DNA from: Rosistilla ulvae
Lineage (GTDB): Bacteria > Planctomycetota > Planctomycetia > Pirellulales > Pirellulaceae
Reading direction: 5' to 3'
Assembly (NCBI RefSeq): GCF_007741475.1
Contig: NZ_CP036261.1
Location: 3,162,001-3,226,000 of the forward strand
Length of the DNA stretch: 64,000 nt
The position numbers and the translations under genes were made by a program. Shown one piece after another: positions 52,977 through 62,647 of this stretch. The notes under the pieces were generated by a model. The model was not told the DNA's origin, did no database searches, and saw nothing but the letters and a program-made list of their open reading frames with translations. Every line of letters starts with the position of its first letter. Position 1 is the first letter of the stretch.

Positions 52977-55900
52977 ATGAACAAACGCTTTCGCTTGCGT
53001 CCGGTTTTGTTGTGCCGCGCGCTGATACTAGCTCAATCCGTCCTCCTTGCGTCCAGCGGTGTCGCCCAAGACGGAGCCTCTGATTCTGAAGCGGGCCGGC
53101 CTCCGCTGCGAGCTCTGCTGATCGCCGGCGGTTGCTGCCACGATTACGCCGGCCAACAAGCGGTGATCGCCAAAGAGATCTCGGCCCGCGCGAACGTTCG
53201 TGTCGACGTCTACTGGACCGACGACAAGACCGTCACGCCGCCGTTCCCGCTGTTCGAACGATTGGACTGGGCCGATGGTTACGACGTGATCATCCACGAC
53301 GAATGCGCGGCGGGGATCCGAGACCAAGCGATCGTCAACCGGATCCTACAGGTACATCAAAAAATCCCGGCGGTCCATCTGCACTGTGCCATGCACAGCT
53401 TCCGCACCGGCGGCGACGCCTGGTTTCGGCACCTGGGCCTGCAATCGAATTCGCACGGCCCCCAGAAACCAATCGCAGTCCGATACGTCGACCCGCAGCA
53501 TCCGATCACCAAGACGCTTGCCGATTGGACGACGATCAACGAAGAGCTGTACAACAACGTGAAAGTCTTCGACGCCAAACCGTTGGCGATGGGCAAGCAG
53601 GTCGTTGGCAAGAACGGCAAAGAAGAAGTTGTCGATGCGATCGTGGCCTGGACGACGGAGCGGGACGGCATCCGCGGCTTCAGCACCACGTTGGGACACA
53701 ACACCGCCACGGTGGCTGATGACAAATACATGGATCTCATCACCCGTGGCTTGCTGTGGGCCTGCGATCGATTGACCGAAGAGGATTTGCAGCCGTACAG
53801 CGGATCGAACAAGGTCACCTTCATCGATTCCAAACTGCGTCCTTCCAGCGACGCGATCTCCGATGTGATGCCCAACGATGCGACGCTTGTGCGGATGAGT
53901 GCTTCGAGTACGCAGTCGGGGCACCCGCTGGCGCATGCCATCGACGGTTCGGATCAGACGCGGTGGTGTGCCGCCAATGGTAGTTATCCCCAGTGGATTC
54001 AATTCGAATTCGAACAGCCGCGAGCGGTCGCGCAGATCGGATTGAAGTGGGAATCCAATCACATCTATCGATACCGCGTCGAGGGATCGAACGACGCCAA
54101 AGCATGGACGATGCTGTTGGATCAAACCGACAATCAAAACCGGGAGGACGGGCCGCACGAGATCGCCCAACCGAAGGCGTTCAAATTCCTGCGGCTGACG
54201 GGAGTGGGTTGTTCCAGCGGCGGAAACTGGTGCAGCATCCGCGAGATCCGTTTGAAAGGGGAAGGAATCAACGCCTTGTGGCCCGCCGATCCCAAGGGCG
54301 AACCGCAAGCGTTTAAACCGCTTGCCACCGAACTCTACACATCCTTCGGAAACGCACCGCCCCAAATCCTGCCCCTTTCGCCCGATCGAGAGGCGGAAAT
54401 CCTCAAAGACGTCAGGTTGGCTGACGGCTTCGAAGCGACGGTTTTCGCAGCACCACCGGCCGTCAATTATCCGGTCTTTGTCGCCGCCGCCCCCGAGGGG
54501 ACGCTGTATGTCAGTTCCGATGGCAACGGTTCGCTGGGACGCGATCCCGAACGGGGCCGCGTGATCCGGTTGCGCGATCTCGATGGCGACGGTCGCGCCG
54601 ACGAAACGAAGACGTTCTGCACCGTCGACGCGCCGCGCGGCCTGGTCTGGGATCGCGACCGTTTGTATCTGATGCACCCGCCGCATTTGAGCGAGTTCAT
54701 CGATCACGACCTCGACGGCGTCGCGGACGAACAGAACATCTTGGTCCGCGACCTGGCGTTTGGTTACGACAAACGGCCCGCCGATCACACAACCAATGGC
54801 GTCAGCCTAGGTGCCGACGGATGGTTGTACATCGCCGGCGGTGACTTTGGATTTATGAACGCCGTCGGTCGCGATGGTCGCAAGCTGCAACATCGCGGTG
54901 GGGGCGTGATCCGCGTCCGTACCGATGGGACCGGATTGGAAGTCTATTCGACCGGCACGCGGAATATCTTGGAGGTGGCGATCAGTCCGCGGATGGATCT
55001 GTTCGCTCGCGACAACACCAACGATGGTGGCGGTTGGGATGTGCGACTGCATCACTTCACCGGGATGGACGACCACGGATACCCGCGTTTGTACAAGAAC
55101 TTCAATGACGAGTGTGTTGCGCCGCTGGCCGATTACGGTGGCGGTTCGGGATGTGGCGCGGTCTATCTGGACGAACCTGGGTTTGGCCAGTGGAACGACG
55201 CTCCGCTGACTGCCGACTGGGGAACCGGCGGCTTGTACCGACACACGGTGGAGCCCAAAGGATCGACCTTTGTCGAAACCGCTCCACCCGAACCGATCGT
55301 AAAAATGACCCGTCCGACCGACGCCGATGTCGACGGAAACAGCGGTCTGTATGTCGCCAGCTGGCGAGGGGCAACCTTTAAATGGGCCGGTCCCAATGTC
55401 GGCTACATCGTTCGCGTGACGCCGAAGGGTTTCCAACCGGAACCGATGATCGACTTTGCCAAAGCTTCCGACGAAGCCCTGATCGCGGGATTGGAATCGA
55501 CCAGCTACCGTCGCCGGATCGCCGCACAGCGGGAACTGAAGCATCGCAATCATCCCGCCGCGGAAAAGTTGTTGGCCGACGCCAAGCAGGCGCGCTCGAG
55601 CGACCGGAACCTTGTCGAACACTTGCAGACCGACGCCAGCGACGACGAACTGATCAAGGCGCTCGCTGCGACCGACCCGGTGATCGTGCATGTCGCCATC
55701 CGCACGTTGGCCCATCGCGGCAGCAGCGAGGTCTGCTGGCGAGCGATCGACGGCGACAAGCTTGCCGCCGACGCAGCCTTTCGCGCCCTGGCGATGATGC
55801 ATTCGCCCGACGTTGTCGACAGCTTGATCGACCGTTTGGCGAAAGCCGACGCGACCGCGGATCGCCGGGCGATCCTGGCAACCCTGTGCCGATTGCATTT

Positions 55901-57191
55901 CCACGAAGGCGTCTGGAACGGGCAATCGTGGGGGACGCGGCCCGATACGCGCGGCCCGTATTATCAACCCGAACCGTGGGATGCGACGCCAAAGATAGCT
56001 GCAACCTTGAAGGCGGAACTGGCGAAGGCTTCCGGTGACGAAGCGGCTTGGTTGGTGCAGACGATGACTCGCAATCGGATCGAATCGACCGAAGCGCTCG
56101 ACCGGCTGTTGGAATTGGCCGATGGCGATTTCAGCCTGATCCCAACGGCTGTAACGCAATTGGCGTCCGCCAGCGATATCGCGCCAGCTGGCATGGCGTT
56201 GTTGACCCGAGCGGCCAGTTCGTCGGAGACTTCTCCCGCGACGTTGGCTGACGCTGTCGCTGCGCTCTCGAAAATCGAAGGGCCCGACGCGGTCGGCGCG
56301 ATCGTGACCGCGATCGATTCGCTGAGCAAAGTCTCGGGAGCCCGCGACCCGCTGAAGTCGGCGACGGCGGCGTTTCTGAAGTCGCCGAAGTTGGATCAAT
56401 ATGCCGAGGCGTTGGTCGCATTGGCGAACGATCCCGCGCGGCAAGCGAGTCTGTGGGCCGATGCCGGCCTAATCGCATTGGCGGAGCAGAAGGAGCGAAG
56501 TCCAGAGACGCGCGAGATAGCTCGCCAAGCGATCGACAGCGCTTGGGCGAATGCCAGCGACCGAGCCGCGCGGCTGATGCGAGCGGCTGCGGCGACGGAC
56601 AGCCATCTATTGGACGAACAGATTTTGGCTTCGATCAACGCTTCGGATGCACCGCTCGCCGAAGCTGCCAAGGCGGCGGCGAAGCGGTTGAAACTGAAAC
56701 CTCGCCCGGCCGATATGTCGCCGAAATTGAGTTCGCTGGCGATCGACAAGGCAGTGCAACAAGCGGTTGCGAAATCGGGAGATGTCAGCTGGGGCAAGCA
56801 GGTCTTTGCCAAAGCCAACTGCACCGCTTGCCACACGATCAGCAAAGACGAACCGCAGAAGGGACCTTTCCTGGGGAATATCGCTCGCACCTACAAGCGT
56901 CCCGAACTGGCCGCGGCGATTCTGCAACCGAGCAAGACGATCGCGCAAGGATTCGTGACCAACGTGATCGTGACGCTCGATGGCGACACGTTGACAGGTT
57001 TTGTTACCGATGAGCAGAGCGATCGCGTGACGCTGCGCGATCAGAACGCCAAGGAGTTCACTGTCATGAAAGAGGAGATCGAGATCCGCAAAACGCTGCC
57101 GATCTCGGTGATGCCCGATGGGCTGATGAACACCTACAGCGTTCACGATCTCGCATCGCTGTTGGATTACCTGCAATCGCTCAGCGAGTGA
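52977..57191 (+). CDS. Large secreted ThuA / discoidin / PVC-type dehydrogenase / cytochrome c protein
   Basis: The 1404-residue protein has a signal peptide, then a ThuA-like domain (about 40-265; LLIAGGCCHDYAGQQAVIAK, VHLHCAMHSFRTGGDAWFRH). A discoidin (F5/8 type C)-like domain (about 310-430; AIDGSDQTRWCAANGSYPQW) follows. A PVC-type membrane-bound dehydrogenase beta-propeller domain (about 475-820; DVRLADGFEATVFAAPPAVN, LRDLDGDGRADETKTF, ISPRMDLFARDNTNDGGGWD) comes next. HEAT-like helices fill 830-1270, and a cytochrome c domain with CTACH lies at 1282-1286. It probably oxidises a carbohydrate outside the cytoplasm. Substrate unknown. Confidence 0.85.
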   Translation: MNKRFRLRPVLLCRALILAQSVLLASSGVAQDGASDSEAGRPPLRALLIAGGCCHDYAGQQAVIAKEISARANVRVDVYWTDDKTVTPPFPLFERLDWADGYDVIIHDECAAGIRDQAIVNRILQVHQKIPAVHLHCAMHSFRTGGDAWFRHLGLQSNSHGPQKPIAVRYVDPQHPITKTLADWTTINEELYNNVKVFDAKPLAMGKQVVGKNGKEEVVDAIVAWTTERDGIRGFSTTLGHNTATVADDKYMDLITRGLLWACDRLTEEDLQPYSGSNKVTFIDSKLRPSSDAISDVMPNDATLVRMSASSTQSGHPLAHAIDGSDQTRWCAANGSYPQWIQFEFEQPRAVAQIGLKWESNHIYRYRVEGSNDAKAWTMLLDQTDNQNREDGPHEIAQPKAFKFLRLTGVGCSSGGNWCSIREIRLKGEGINALWPADPKGEPQAFKPLATELYTSFGNAPPQILPLSPDREAEILKDVRLADGFEATVFAAPPAVNYPVFVAAAPEGTLYVSSDGNGSLGRDPERGRVIRLRDLDGDGRADETKTFCTVDAPRGLVWDRDRLYLMHPPHLSEFIDHDLDGVADEQNILVRDLAFGYDKRPADHTTNGVSLGADGWLYIAGGDFGFMNAVGRDGRKLQHRGGGVIRVRTDGTGLEVYSTGTRNILEVAISPRMDLFARDNTNDGGGWDVRLHHFTGMDDHGYPRLYKNFNDECVAPLADYGGGSGCGAVYLDEPGFGQWNDAPLTADWGTGGLYRHTVEPKGSTFVETAPPEPIVKMTRPTDADVDGNSGLYVASWRGATFKWAGPNVGYIVRVTPKGFQPEPMIDFAKASDEALIAGLESTSYRRRIAAQRELKHRNHPAAEKLLADAKQARSSDRNLVEHLQTDASDDELIKALAATDPVIVHVAIRTLAHRGSSEVCWRAIDGDKLAADAAFRALAMMHSPDVVDSLIDRLAKADATADRRAILATLCRLHFHEGVWNGQSWGTRPDTRGPYYQPEPWDATPKIAATLKAELAKASGDEAAWLVQTMTRNRIESTEALDRLLELADGDFSLIPTAVTQLASASDIAPAGMALLTRAASSSETSPATLADAVAALSKIEGPDAVGAIVTAIDSLSKVSGARDPLKSATAAFLKSPKLDQYAEALVALANDPARQASLWADAGLIALAEQKERSPETREIARQAIDSAWANASDRAARLMRAAAATDSHLLDEQILASINASDAPLAEAAKAAAKRLKLKPRPADMSPKLSSLAIDKAVQQAVAKSGDVSWGKQVFAKANCTACHTISKDEPQKGPFLGNIARTYKRPELAAAILQPSKTIAQGFVTNVIVTLDGDTLTGFVTDEQSDRVTLRDQNAKEFTVMKEEIEIRKTLPISVMPDGLMNTYSVHDLASLLDYLQSLSE

Positions 57192-57222
57192 TTGCCAAAC
57201 CGAGTGCGGTTGACCGATGCGT

Positions 57223-58392
57223 TTAGAATCGGAATTCCAGCTGCGAGGTCAAGCCGACAAACGCGATCGATTCGTCGACGTCGACGTAGCTGCCGCTGCG
57301 AACCGCGTCGACGTACGATCGCGTGCTCAAAGCGTTATACCAACACGTCGCGGTGTAGCCGGCGGTGGCGCGGATGCAGCCCGAATCGCTCTGCCATCCC
57401 ACGCCCAGTCCCGCTTCCAGGACCGGCGTGATCCGGAAGTCTTCGTATTGGTTGGCGACGACGCCGCCACCAAATTGATTCGATTGGCGGTAGGTGCCGG
57501 TCCATTCGCCTCCCAAGAACGACGCTACGCCTTTGGTGTAACACAACATGCCGGTCTTGCAGCTGCGACGTTCGGCATCGATTCCCATCAGCAAGCCGAA
57601 GCCGTTGAAGTCGATATCGGTGTCGACGGTGACCAGGCCGGTTGCTACCGAAATGTCCTGTTGAGCGAGCAGCCCCTGTTCCATCTGGCCGTACCGAAAA
57701 CCGCCCGACCAATTGAAGATCGTCGTGTCGGTGCAGAACAGTTTGTGGCGATAGATGCCATCGATCTGGTCGAAGCTGATGCTGCTCGACGCGCTCGATT
57801 GCAAGCTGTTGCCGCCAGTGGTGAAGGTGCTCGGGTGAATGATCTGCGAATTCAAGACGTTGGTGCCGTTGCGGGCGATACTGTCCTGCGTGTCACCTTC
57901 CCAGTGCGTGTACGCGACAACCAAGCTGGTTGTATAGGTGTTCGCTAGCATAGCCCCGACGCGAAAGCCGGCGGAGAAGTCGACGGCTGTCGTCCCGATC
58001 GGTCCGGTCGGAAAGGCGCCCGCTGTCGTATCGTTCTGCTCGATCGTATAGACAGTATCGGTGTCACCGGGGCGCAAGTAGAGAAACTCGCCAAACACGC
58101 CGGTGCGGTGAGCCCACCACGGAGGCGTGCAAGTCGAACTGGCACAGACGTCGTCACAGACCGGCGTTTGACACATGTCACAGCCGCCGCAATTGCCATC
58201 GCTGCACATCGAACCGTATCCGACCTGTGCGATCGCATCGGTATCGTTGTCATATTCGACGACGCTAGCGATCCGTTCGGCTCCACCTTCGACGATCAGG
58301 TAGTCGAGAACTTCTTGAGAATGAACGGCGTTGTATGACAGCATACTGCCCAGAACCAACGCGAGCCCCTGTACCAGGTTTCGACTTCCCAT
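57223..58392 (-). CDS. Cys-cluster outer-membrane beta-barrel protein
   Basis: The 389-residue protein has a signal peptide. A compact run of seven cysteines (63, 68, 71, 74, 79, 83, 88) follows, and then a beta-rich C-terminus of alternating aromatic/polar strands (FGEFLYLRPGDTD, FNWSGGFRYGQMEQG, VLEAGLGVGWQ) ending in LTSQLEFRF, where a terminal phenylalanine suits barrel assembly. It resembles the planctomycete outer-membrane beta-barrel (BBP7/Legionella-OMP-like) proteins. It converges on the 1404-residue gene with a 31-base gap. Pore or adhesion roles are guesses. Confidence 0.75.
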   Translation of the reverse strand: MGSRNLVQGLALVLGSMLSYNAVHSQEVLDYLIVEGGAERIASVVEYDNDTDAIAQVGYGSMCSDGNCGGCDMCQTPVCDDVCASSTCTPPWWAHRTGVFGEFLYLRPGDTDTVYTIEQNDTTAGAFPTGPIGTTAVDFSAGFRVGAMLANTYTTSLVVAYTHWEGDTQDSIARNGTNVLNSQIIHPSTFTTGGNSLQSSASSSISFDQIDGIYRHKLFCTDTTIFNWSGGFRYGQMEQGLLAQQDISVATGLVTVDTDIDFNGFGLLMGIDAERRSCKTGMLCYTKGVASFLGGEWTGTYRQSNQFGGGVVANQYEDFRITPVLEAGLGVGWQSDSGCIRATAGYTATCWYNALSTRSYVDAVRSGSYVDVDESIAFVGLTSQLEFRF

Positions 58393-58763
58393 CGCTCTAA
58401 TTTCCTTCTTGTCGATTTAGAACCGGCTGGATCTGCCCCTGACGAGGGGATTGATGCCGGCGTTAGGCATACGGATCATCCGACTTATTGCTACAGAGCA
58501 TCGACATCGGACAAACGCTACCAAGAGAAACAATGGCAGAGGCGGTAACGACGCTGTAGGTTGCCCAGTTTTACATCCGGGTGGGTGGGCAGGAGGTCTA
58601 GGTGCCCCTAATCTGAGGATTAGGTGCGGGGGCGCTCCCTAACAGGGTTCGAAAATTTAACGTTTGTTTGCTGGACTTTGATTCACCATTGTGAGACAAT
58701 TCCGTTAACTAGGGACTCAAAACACACCCCAAATTCTTATCTTGGTTTCAGAGGAGTGGAGAG
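58393..58763. other. Divergent intergenic region with G-rich tract and hairpin
   Basis: The 371-base gap contains a G-rich tract (about 58579-58596: GGG, GGG, GGG, then GG and GG, a possible G-quadruplex). A 7-bp hairpin CCTAATC/GATTAGG (58607-58613, 58618-58624) follows 11 bases on. Towards the prepilin-like gene it becomes AT-rich. An AGAGGAGTGGAGAG purine tract before 58764 includes its ribosome-binding site. Confidence 0.5.
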
Positions 58764-59873
58764 ATGGTGCAGCGTCAACGGATAGGTTTTACTTTGGTCG
58801 AGCTTTTGGTGGTGATCGCCATCATCGGCATCTTGATGGGGCTGCTTGTCCCCGCGGTCCAACGAGCCCGGGAAACCGCTCGCAAGACGCAATGCGCCAA
58901 CAACATCCGCAACCTCGGCCTGGCTGCGATCCAATACGAAATGCGCAAGGGCAAATTTCCAGGGTACATGCAGCACTACGGCGACTATAACCACACCACT
59001 GTTTATGATCCGACTGGTACGTCGGGAGACTTTGACGTAGACCACGCGAAATTCGGAACCTGGGCAGTCGCATTGTTGGCTGACTTGGACAATCAGCCCG
59101 TCTACGAATTTTGGACAGTCAACGAATATTCGGTGCTAACAACCAATGCGACATATGGATCGGGCGGTTACGACAGCCGTAAAGTTCCGAATATGGAGAT
59201 TTTCCAGTGCCCAAGCGACATATCGAACTCGCTCGAAGAGTACGGTAAGAACAGTTACGTCAGCAATAATGGAACATTCTCTGGAGGTGGTTTCCCAACC
59301 AGTCCTGCACCCATCATTAACAGTCCCGCGAATGGGGTATTTAGCCTACAAGCTCGCCCCGTCGATGCGGCTGGTGGTTCAGGCACATGGGGTGACGGGC
59401 TCGGGACTGACAGAGATCCAAAGGTTCGTATGGAGAACATCCGTGACTCGAAAGCACATACGATGTTGTTCGCAGAGAATGTTCAAGCACGGCCTTGGTA
59501 CTGGGTCACCGCAGACCCAACAACCAACTTGGTGCCAACCAACTTGTCTAATATCAGTGCGACAGCCGTTGAGGCCAGCACTGGCGCGCTTTGGTGGTAC
59601 TCAGGTGCAGCATTGAGCGCGTCAGAGCAACAGGCTTTGAAAATTAATGGTGGTGATATCTATACTGAAACTCTTGCTCATGGCGCCCTTCAGGTGCGAG
59701 CACGACCAAGTTCGTACCACACAGGGGGAGCCAATGCAGCATTTGCTGATGGTGGAATGCGGTACATCAATGAAGAGATCGACTACAAGGTATACCGAGC
59801 TTTGATGACGCCTTATGGTAAACTCTCGAATGTACCCAATAACGAATTCGTTCTTTCCGACGAGGACCTGTAA
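58764..59873 (+). CDS. DUF1559 prepilin-like protein
   Basis: The 369-residue protein has a type IV prepilin/pseudopilin N-terminus: cleavage after Gly8, then Phe9 and Glu13 (mature +1 and +5) in GFTLVELLVVIAIIGIL. This is followed by the DUF1559 domain (FQCPSD, MLFAENVQ, YHTGGANAAFADGGMRYINE). DUF1559 proteins are heavily amplified in planctomycetes; their role in pilus, secretion or surface structures is unproven. Codons ending in A or T appear more frequent here than in neighbours. It ends at a strong terminator. Confidence 0.92.
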   Translation: MVQRQRIGFTLVELLVVIAIIGILMGLLVPAVQRARETARKTQCANNIRNLGLAAIQYEMRKGKFPGYMQHYGDYNHTTVYDPTGTSGDFDVDHAKFGTWAVALLADLDNQPVYEFWTVNEYSVLTTNATYGSGGYDSRKVPNMEIFQCPSDISNSLEEYGKNSYVSNNGTFSGGGFPTSPAPIINSPANGVFSLQARPVDAAGGSGTWGDGLGTDRDPKVRMENIRDSKAHTMLFAENVQARPWYWVTADPTTNLVPTNLSNISATAVEASTGALWWYSGAALSASEQQALKINGGDIYTETLAHGALQVRARPSSYHTGGANAAFADGGMRYINEEIDYKVYRALMTPYGKLSNVPNNEFVLSDEDL

Positions 59874-59909
59874 TCGACACGGTTCGATGACAGCAAATTT
59901 GAACAAACT

Positions 59910-59937
59910 ACCCAGGTGTCGCAGCCTGGGTTTTTTT
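59910..59937 (+). terminator. Rho-independent terminator after DUF1559 gene
   Basis: A 7-bp stem ACCCAGG / CCTGGGT (59910-59916, 59925-59931) with an 8-base loop runs into seven T residues (59931-59937). It is the clearest factor-independent terminator in the window. Confidence 0.9.
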
Positions 59938-60017
59938 GTTGACAAAAAGGCTTTCCCCTTCGTTTGGTATGCAAAATCATTAGGGTCGGGGATTTTGGGG
60001 AAGTGGGCGATGGTGGA

Positions 60018-61400
60018 TCAGGAGGAGGATGTGCGGGAGTGCCGCGGGTCGGTCCGTTGGATGATGTCGCTGATTCCCGTTTGATTGAACCCTTTGTAGC
60101 CGTCGTTCCGCTCGAGTATCTCGAGATGCGATCCGCTGGCTCCTTGTTTTTCGAACCGCTCCGCTTCCGCAGCGGTGATCGCGCCGTCGGCGACCGCTTC
60201 GCGAAGCACCTCGGGATCGACAGCCCAGGTTTCCGCCGCGGTGAACGCTTGCCGCAAGAAGGGAAAGTCGGTGAACGGTTCCATCGTGGCGATCCCCAGC
60301 AAAGCCAGCTGCGCTCGGGCTGCATCGAAATCGAACTGGCATTCCAGATGATGCATTCCCGCCGCCAGGAAGGCTTCGCCATGCAATCGGCACCACAATC
60401 CGACCGTCCCCAGTTCGGATCGATCCTCCAGCGGCTGATGAGCAAAATCGCCAGCGACCTCATCGGGCGATAGATCGACATCGGCAAATACGATCACGCC
60501 CGCTTCGGATTGCTCTAAAACCTGAGCTCCCCAACCGGCGTCCGCTCCGGCGTAAAACCGCTCGCGACAGACAAATCCGAGGACTTCCAAGGCTTCGATC
60601 AATCGATGAAAACCGGCTCGGCTGGATCGGTAGGTGTGATGATCGTGGTTTCCCCAGCCGAGTCCCAACGCGTCCTGCCGTTGCTTTTGAAGCCGAGCCG
60701 CCAGATTGCGCTGCTGCCAATACTTGCGTTCCGCTCGGAAGAAGAGGTCACAAGCCAAACCGGTTCCCAATTTGGCAACCGCATCGCGAAGCAACGCGAT
60801 CGTTGCGTCGAACGCCGCCCCCGCATCGACTCGCGCGACCGGACGACTCCGCCCCGCAACCGCCGTGCGAAACGCAGCGACGTGGTCCGCCAACTGCGGC
60901 GCGGATTGCTGCGGCGCGCTGCCGTGATTTTCAACAGCCGCCAAATCGCACTTCGCCCCCTCGTGGACCACGGCAGTGCAACTGAGAAATCCATTCCCTT
61001 GCTCTTTAGCCTGCTCCCAATTGCTGCCTCCATTTGCTGTGCAAAAATCAGCCAGTCGATCGACCTTGATCGCCAGGCAAGGCTTGGACGATTCGGCTTG
61101 CAGATGAACGACAGGGAACATGCCATCGGGATTAACTAGTAATTGGCGCTGGGCATCGCCTGCGTCGACAAATCCAGCGGCCATCAAATTGTCGACTTCG
61201 GGAGAACCAAAAGGCAAGCGAATTTCCGCGACCCAATCGATCAAGCGCGTCCCGGTCTCGGACAGCATCCGAACGGCAAGGTCCTGGATATAAGGTTCGT
61301 CGGCGGCCAACGTTTGCACAATCCTCGCGATGCACCGCCACGCGTCGGGTTGCGGTTGCCAATGGAAATTGTTCGCGGCGGATGGATGCAGATTCACCAT
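60018..61400 (-). CDS. Conserved-looking protein with NHDHH motif, function unknown
   Basis: The 460-residue protein has no signal peptide or membrane segment. A His-rich motif GNHDHHTYRSSR lies at residues 250-261, preceding RERFYAGADAGWGAQVLEQ and VIVFADVDLSP. The grouping of His and Asp could bind a metal, and the segment pattern recalls VOC-type enzymes, but I cannot assign the family. It is divergent, with an 81-base gap, from a saccharopine dehydrogenase-like gene, so the two may share a pathway. Confidence 0.7.
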   Translation of the reverse strand: MVNLHPSAANNFHWQPQPDAWRCIARIVQTLAADEPYIQDLAVRMLSETGTRLIDWVAEIRLPFGSPEVDNLMAAGFVDAGDAQRQLLVNPDGMFPVVHLQAESSKPCLAIKVDRLADFCTANGGSNWEQAKEQGNGFLSCTAVVHEGAKCDLAAVENHGSAPQQSAPQLADHVAAFRTAVAGRSRPVARVDAGAAFDATIALLRDAVAKLGTGLACDLFFRAERKYWQQRNLAARLQKQRQDALGLGWGNHDHHTYRSSRAGFHRLIEALEVLGFVCRERFYAGADAGWGAQVLEQSEAGVIVFADVDLSPDEVAGDFAHQPLEDRSELGTVGLWCRLHGEAFLAAGMHHLECQFDFDAARAQLALLGIATMEPFTDFPFLRQAFTAAETWAVDPEVLREAVADGAITAAEAERFEKQGASGSHLEILERNDGYKGFNQTGISDIIQRTDPRHSRTSSS

Positions 61401-61481
61401 GGATCGACTTCCCTGTGGGTCTATAATGACAGAGTCTTGCTGTTTCCCTATTATCCGTTTCTGGGGCCCTTTGGAGAATCG

Positions 61482-62606
61482 ATGATGACCAATGTGCTGC
61501 TGTTGGGTGCCGGAAAGATCGGTCGCATGATCGCCGGATTCTTAGCGGAAACCGGGGACTACATGGTAACAGTCGCCGATTCGCAGTCGACCGCGCTAGC
61601 GAGGATCAAACCGTGCAAAGCGGTAGACACCTTGTTGCTCGACGCAACCGATCGCGCAGCGTTGTCGCGAGCGATGGCCGATCGAACGATCGTGATCTCT
61701 GCGCTCAGCTTCCGCTTCAATCCCTTGATTGCAGAGGTGGCGTTGCAGACGGGAGCCAGCTATTTCGATCTGACCGAAGATGTGCAGACGACGCGGGCGG
61801 TGCAAGCGGTCGCCGAAGATGCCGTGGTGGGGCAGATATTTATGCCGCAATGTGGACTCGCCCCCGGATTCATCTCGATCATCGCGATGCATTTGAGCCG
61901 CCAGTTCGACAGCTTGGAATCGGTTCGAATGCGAGTTGGAGCACTGCCGCAATATCCAACCGACGCACTGAAGTACAACCTGACATGGTCGACCGACGGC
62001 CTGATCAACGAATACTGCAATCCCTGCGAAACGATCTATCGTGGAAAGCGAATCGACAGTCTACCGCTGGAGGGACTGGAACATTTTTCGATCGACGGCG
62101 CACGCTACGAAGCGTTCAACACCAGCGGTGGACTGGGGACATTGTGCGACACGCTGCACGACCGCGTCGGATCGCTCAACTACAAAACGATCCGCTACCT
62201 CGGGCATCGCGACTTGGTCGCGTTCCTGATCAACGATCTTCAATTGGGCCAGCGCCGCGAACTGCTGAAAGACATTCTGGAACACGCCGTCCCGGTGACG
62301 TTCCAAGACCTTGTGATTACCTTCTGTACCGTGACCGGCCAACGCAACGGGCAATTGGTCCAGTTGAGCGACGCCCGGAAGATATACGCTCGCCAGATCG
62401 AGGGAGAGCAGTGGAGCGCGATCCAGATCACGACAGCCGCTGCGATTTGCGCGGTCGTCGATATGCATGTCGCTAGCGAATTGCCATCGCAAGGATTCGT
62501 CCGACAGGAACAAGTCGGCTTCGATGACTTTATTAAGAACCGCTTCGGGCGGCACTATCAATCGGGACAGCACCCCGAGTTCAGCGACGCCGGCGGGACA
62601 GCGTAG
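61482..62606 (+). CDS. Saccharopine dehydrogenase-like NAD(P)-dependent oxidoreductase
   Basis: The 374-residue protein has an N-terminal Rossmann motif NVLLLGAGKIGRMIAGFLAE, then LLLDATDRAALSRAMADRTI and a C-terminal saccharopine-dehydrogenase-like region (PQCGLAPGFISIIAMHLSRQ, YEAFNTSGGLGTLCDTLHDR, KTIRYLGHRDLVAFLINDL). Relatives act in lysine metabolism or in carboxyspermidine synthesis. The ATG at 61482 has GGAG seven bases before; upstream open frame is a shadow of the divergent gene. Confidence 0.88.
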   Translation: MMTNVLLLGAGKIGRMIAGFLAETGDYMVTVADSQSTALARIKPCKAVDTLLLDATDRAALSRAMADRTIVISALSFRFNPLIAEVALQTGASYFDLTEDVQTTRAVQAVAEDAVVGQIFMPQCGLAPGFISIIAMHLSRQFDSLESVRMRVGALPQYPTDALKYNLTWSTDGLINEYCNPCETIYRGKRIDSLPLEGLEHFSIDGARYEAFNTSGGLGTLCDTLHDRVGSLNYKTIRYLGHRDLVAFLINDLQLGQRRELLKDILEHAVPVTFQDLVITFCTVTGQRNGQLVQLSDARKIYARQIEGEQWSAIQITTAAAICAVVDMHVASELPSQGFVRQEQVGFDDFIKNRFGRHYQSGQHPEFSDAGGTA

Positions 62607-62647
62607 CCAGCCGCTTGCGAGTCCCACGGGCTGAAACAGTTCGGGCG

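Noticed and set aside
54807-56444. A 545-codon minus-strand frame inside the 1404-residue gene
   Set aside because: It is antisense to a long gene with clear domains and shows no family motif.
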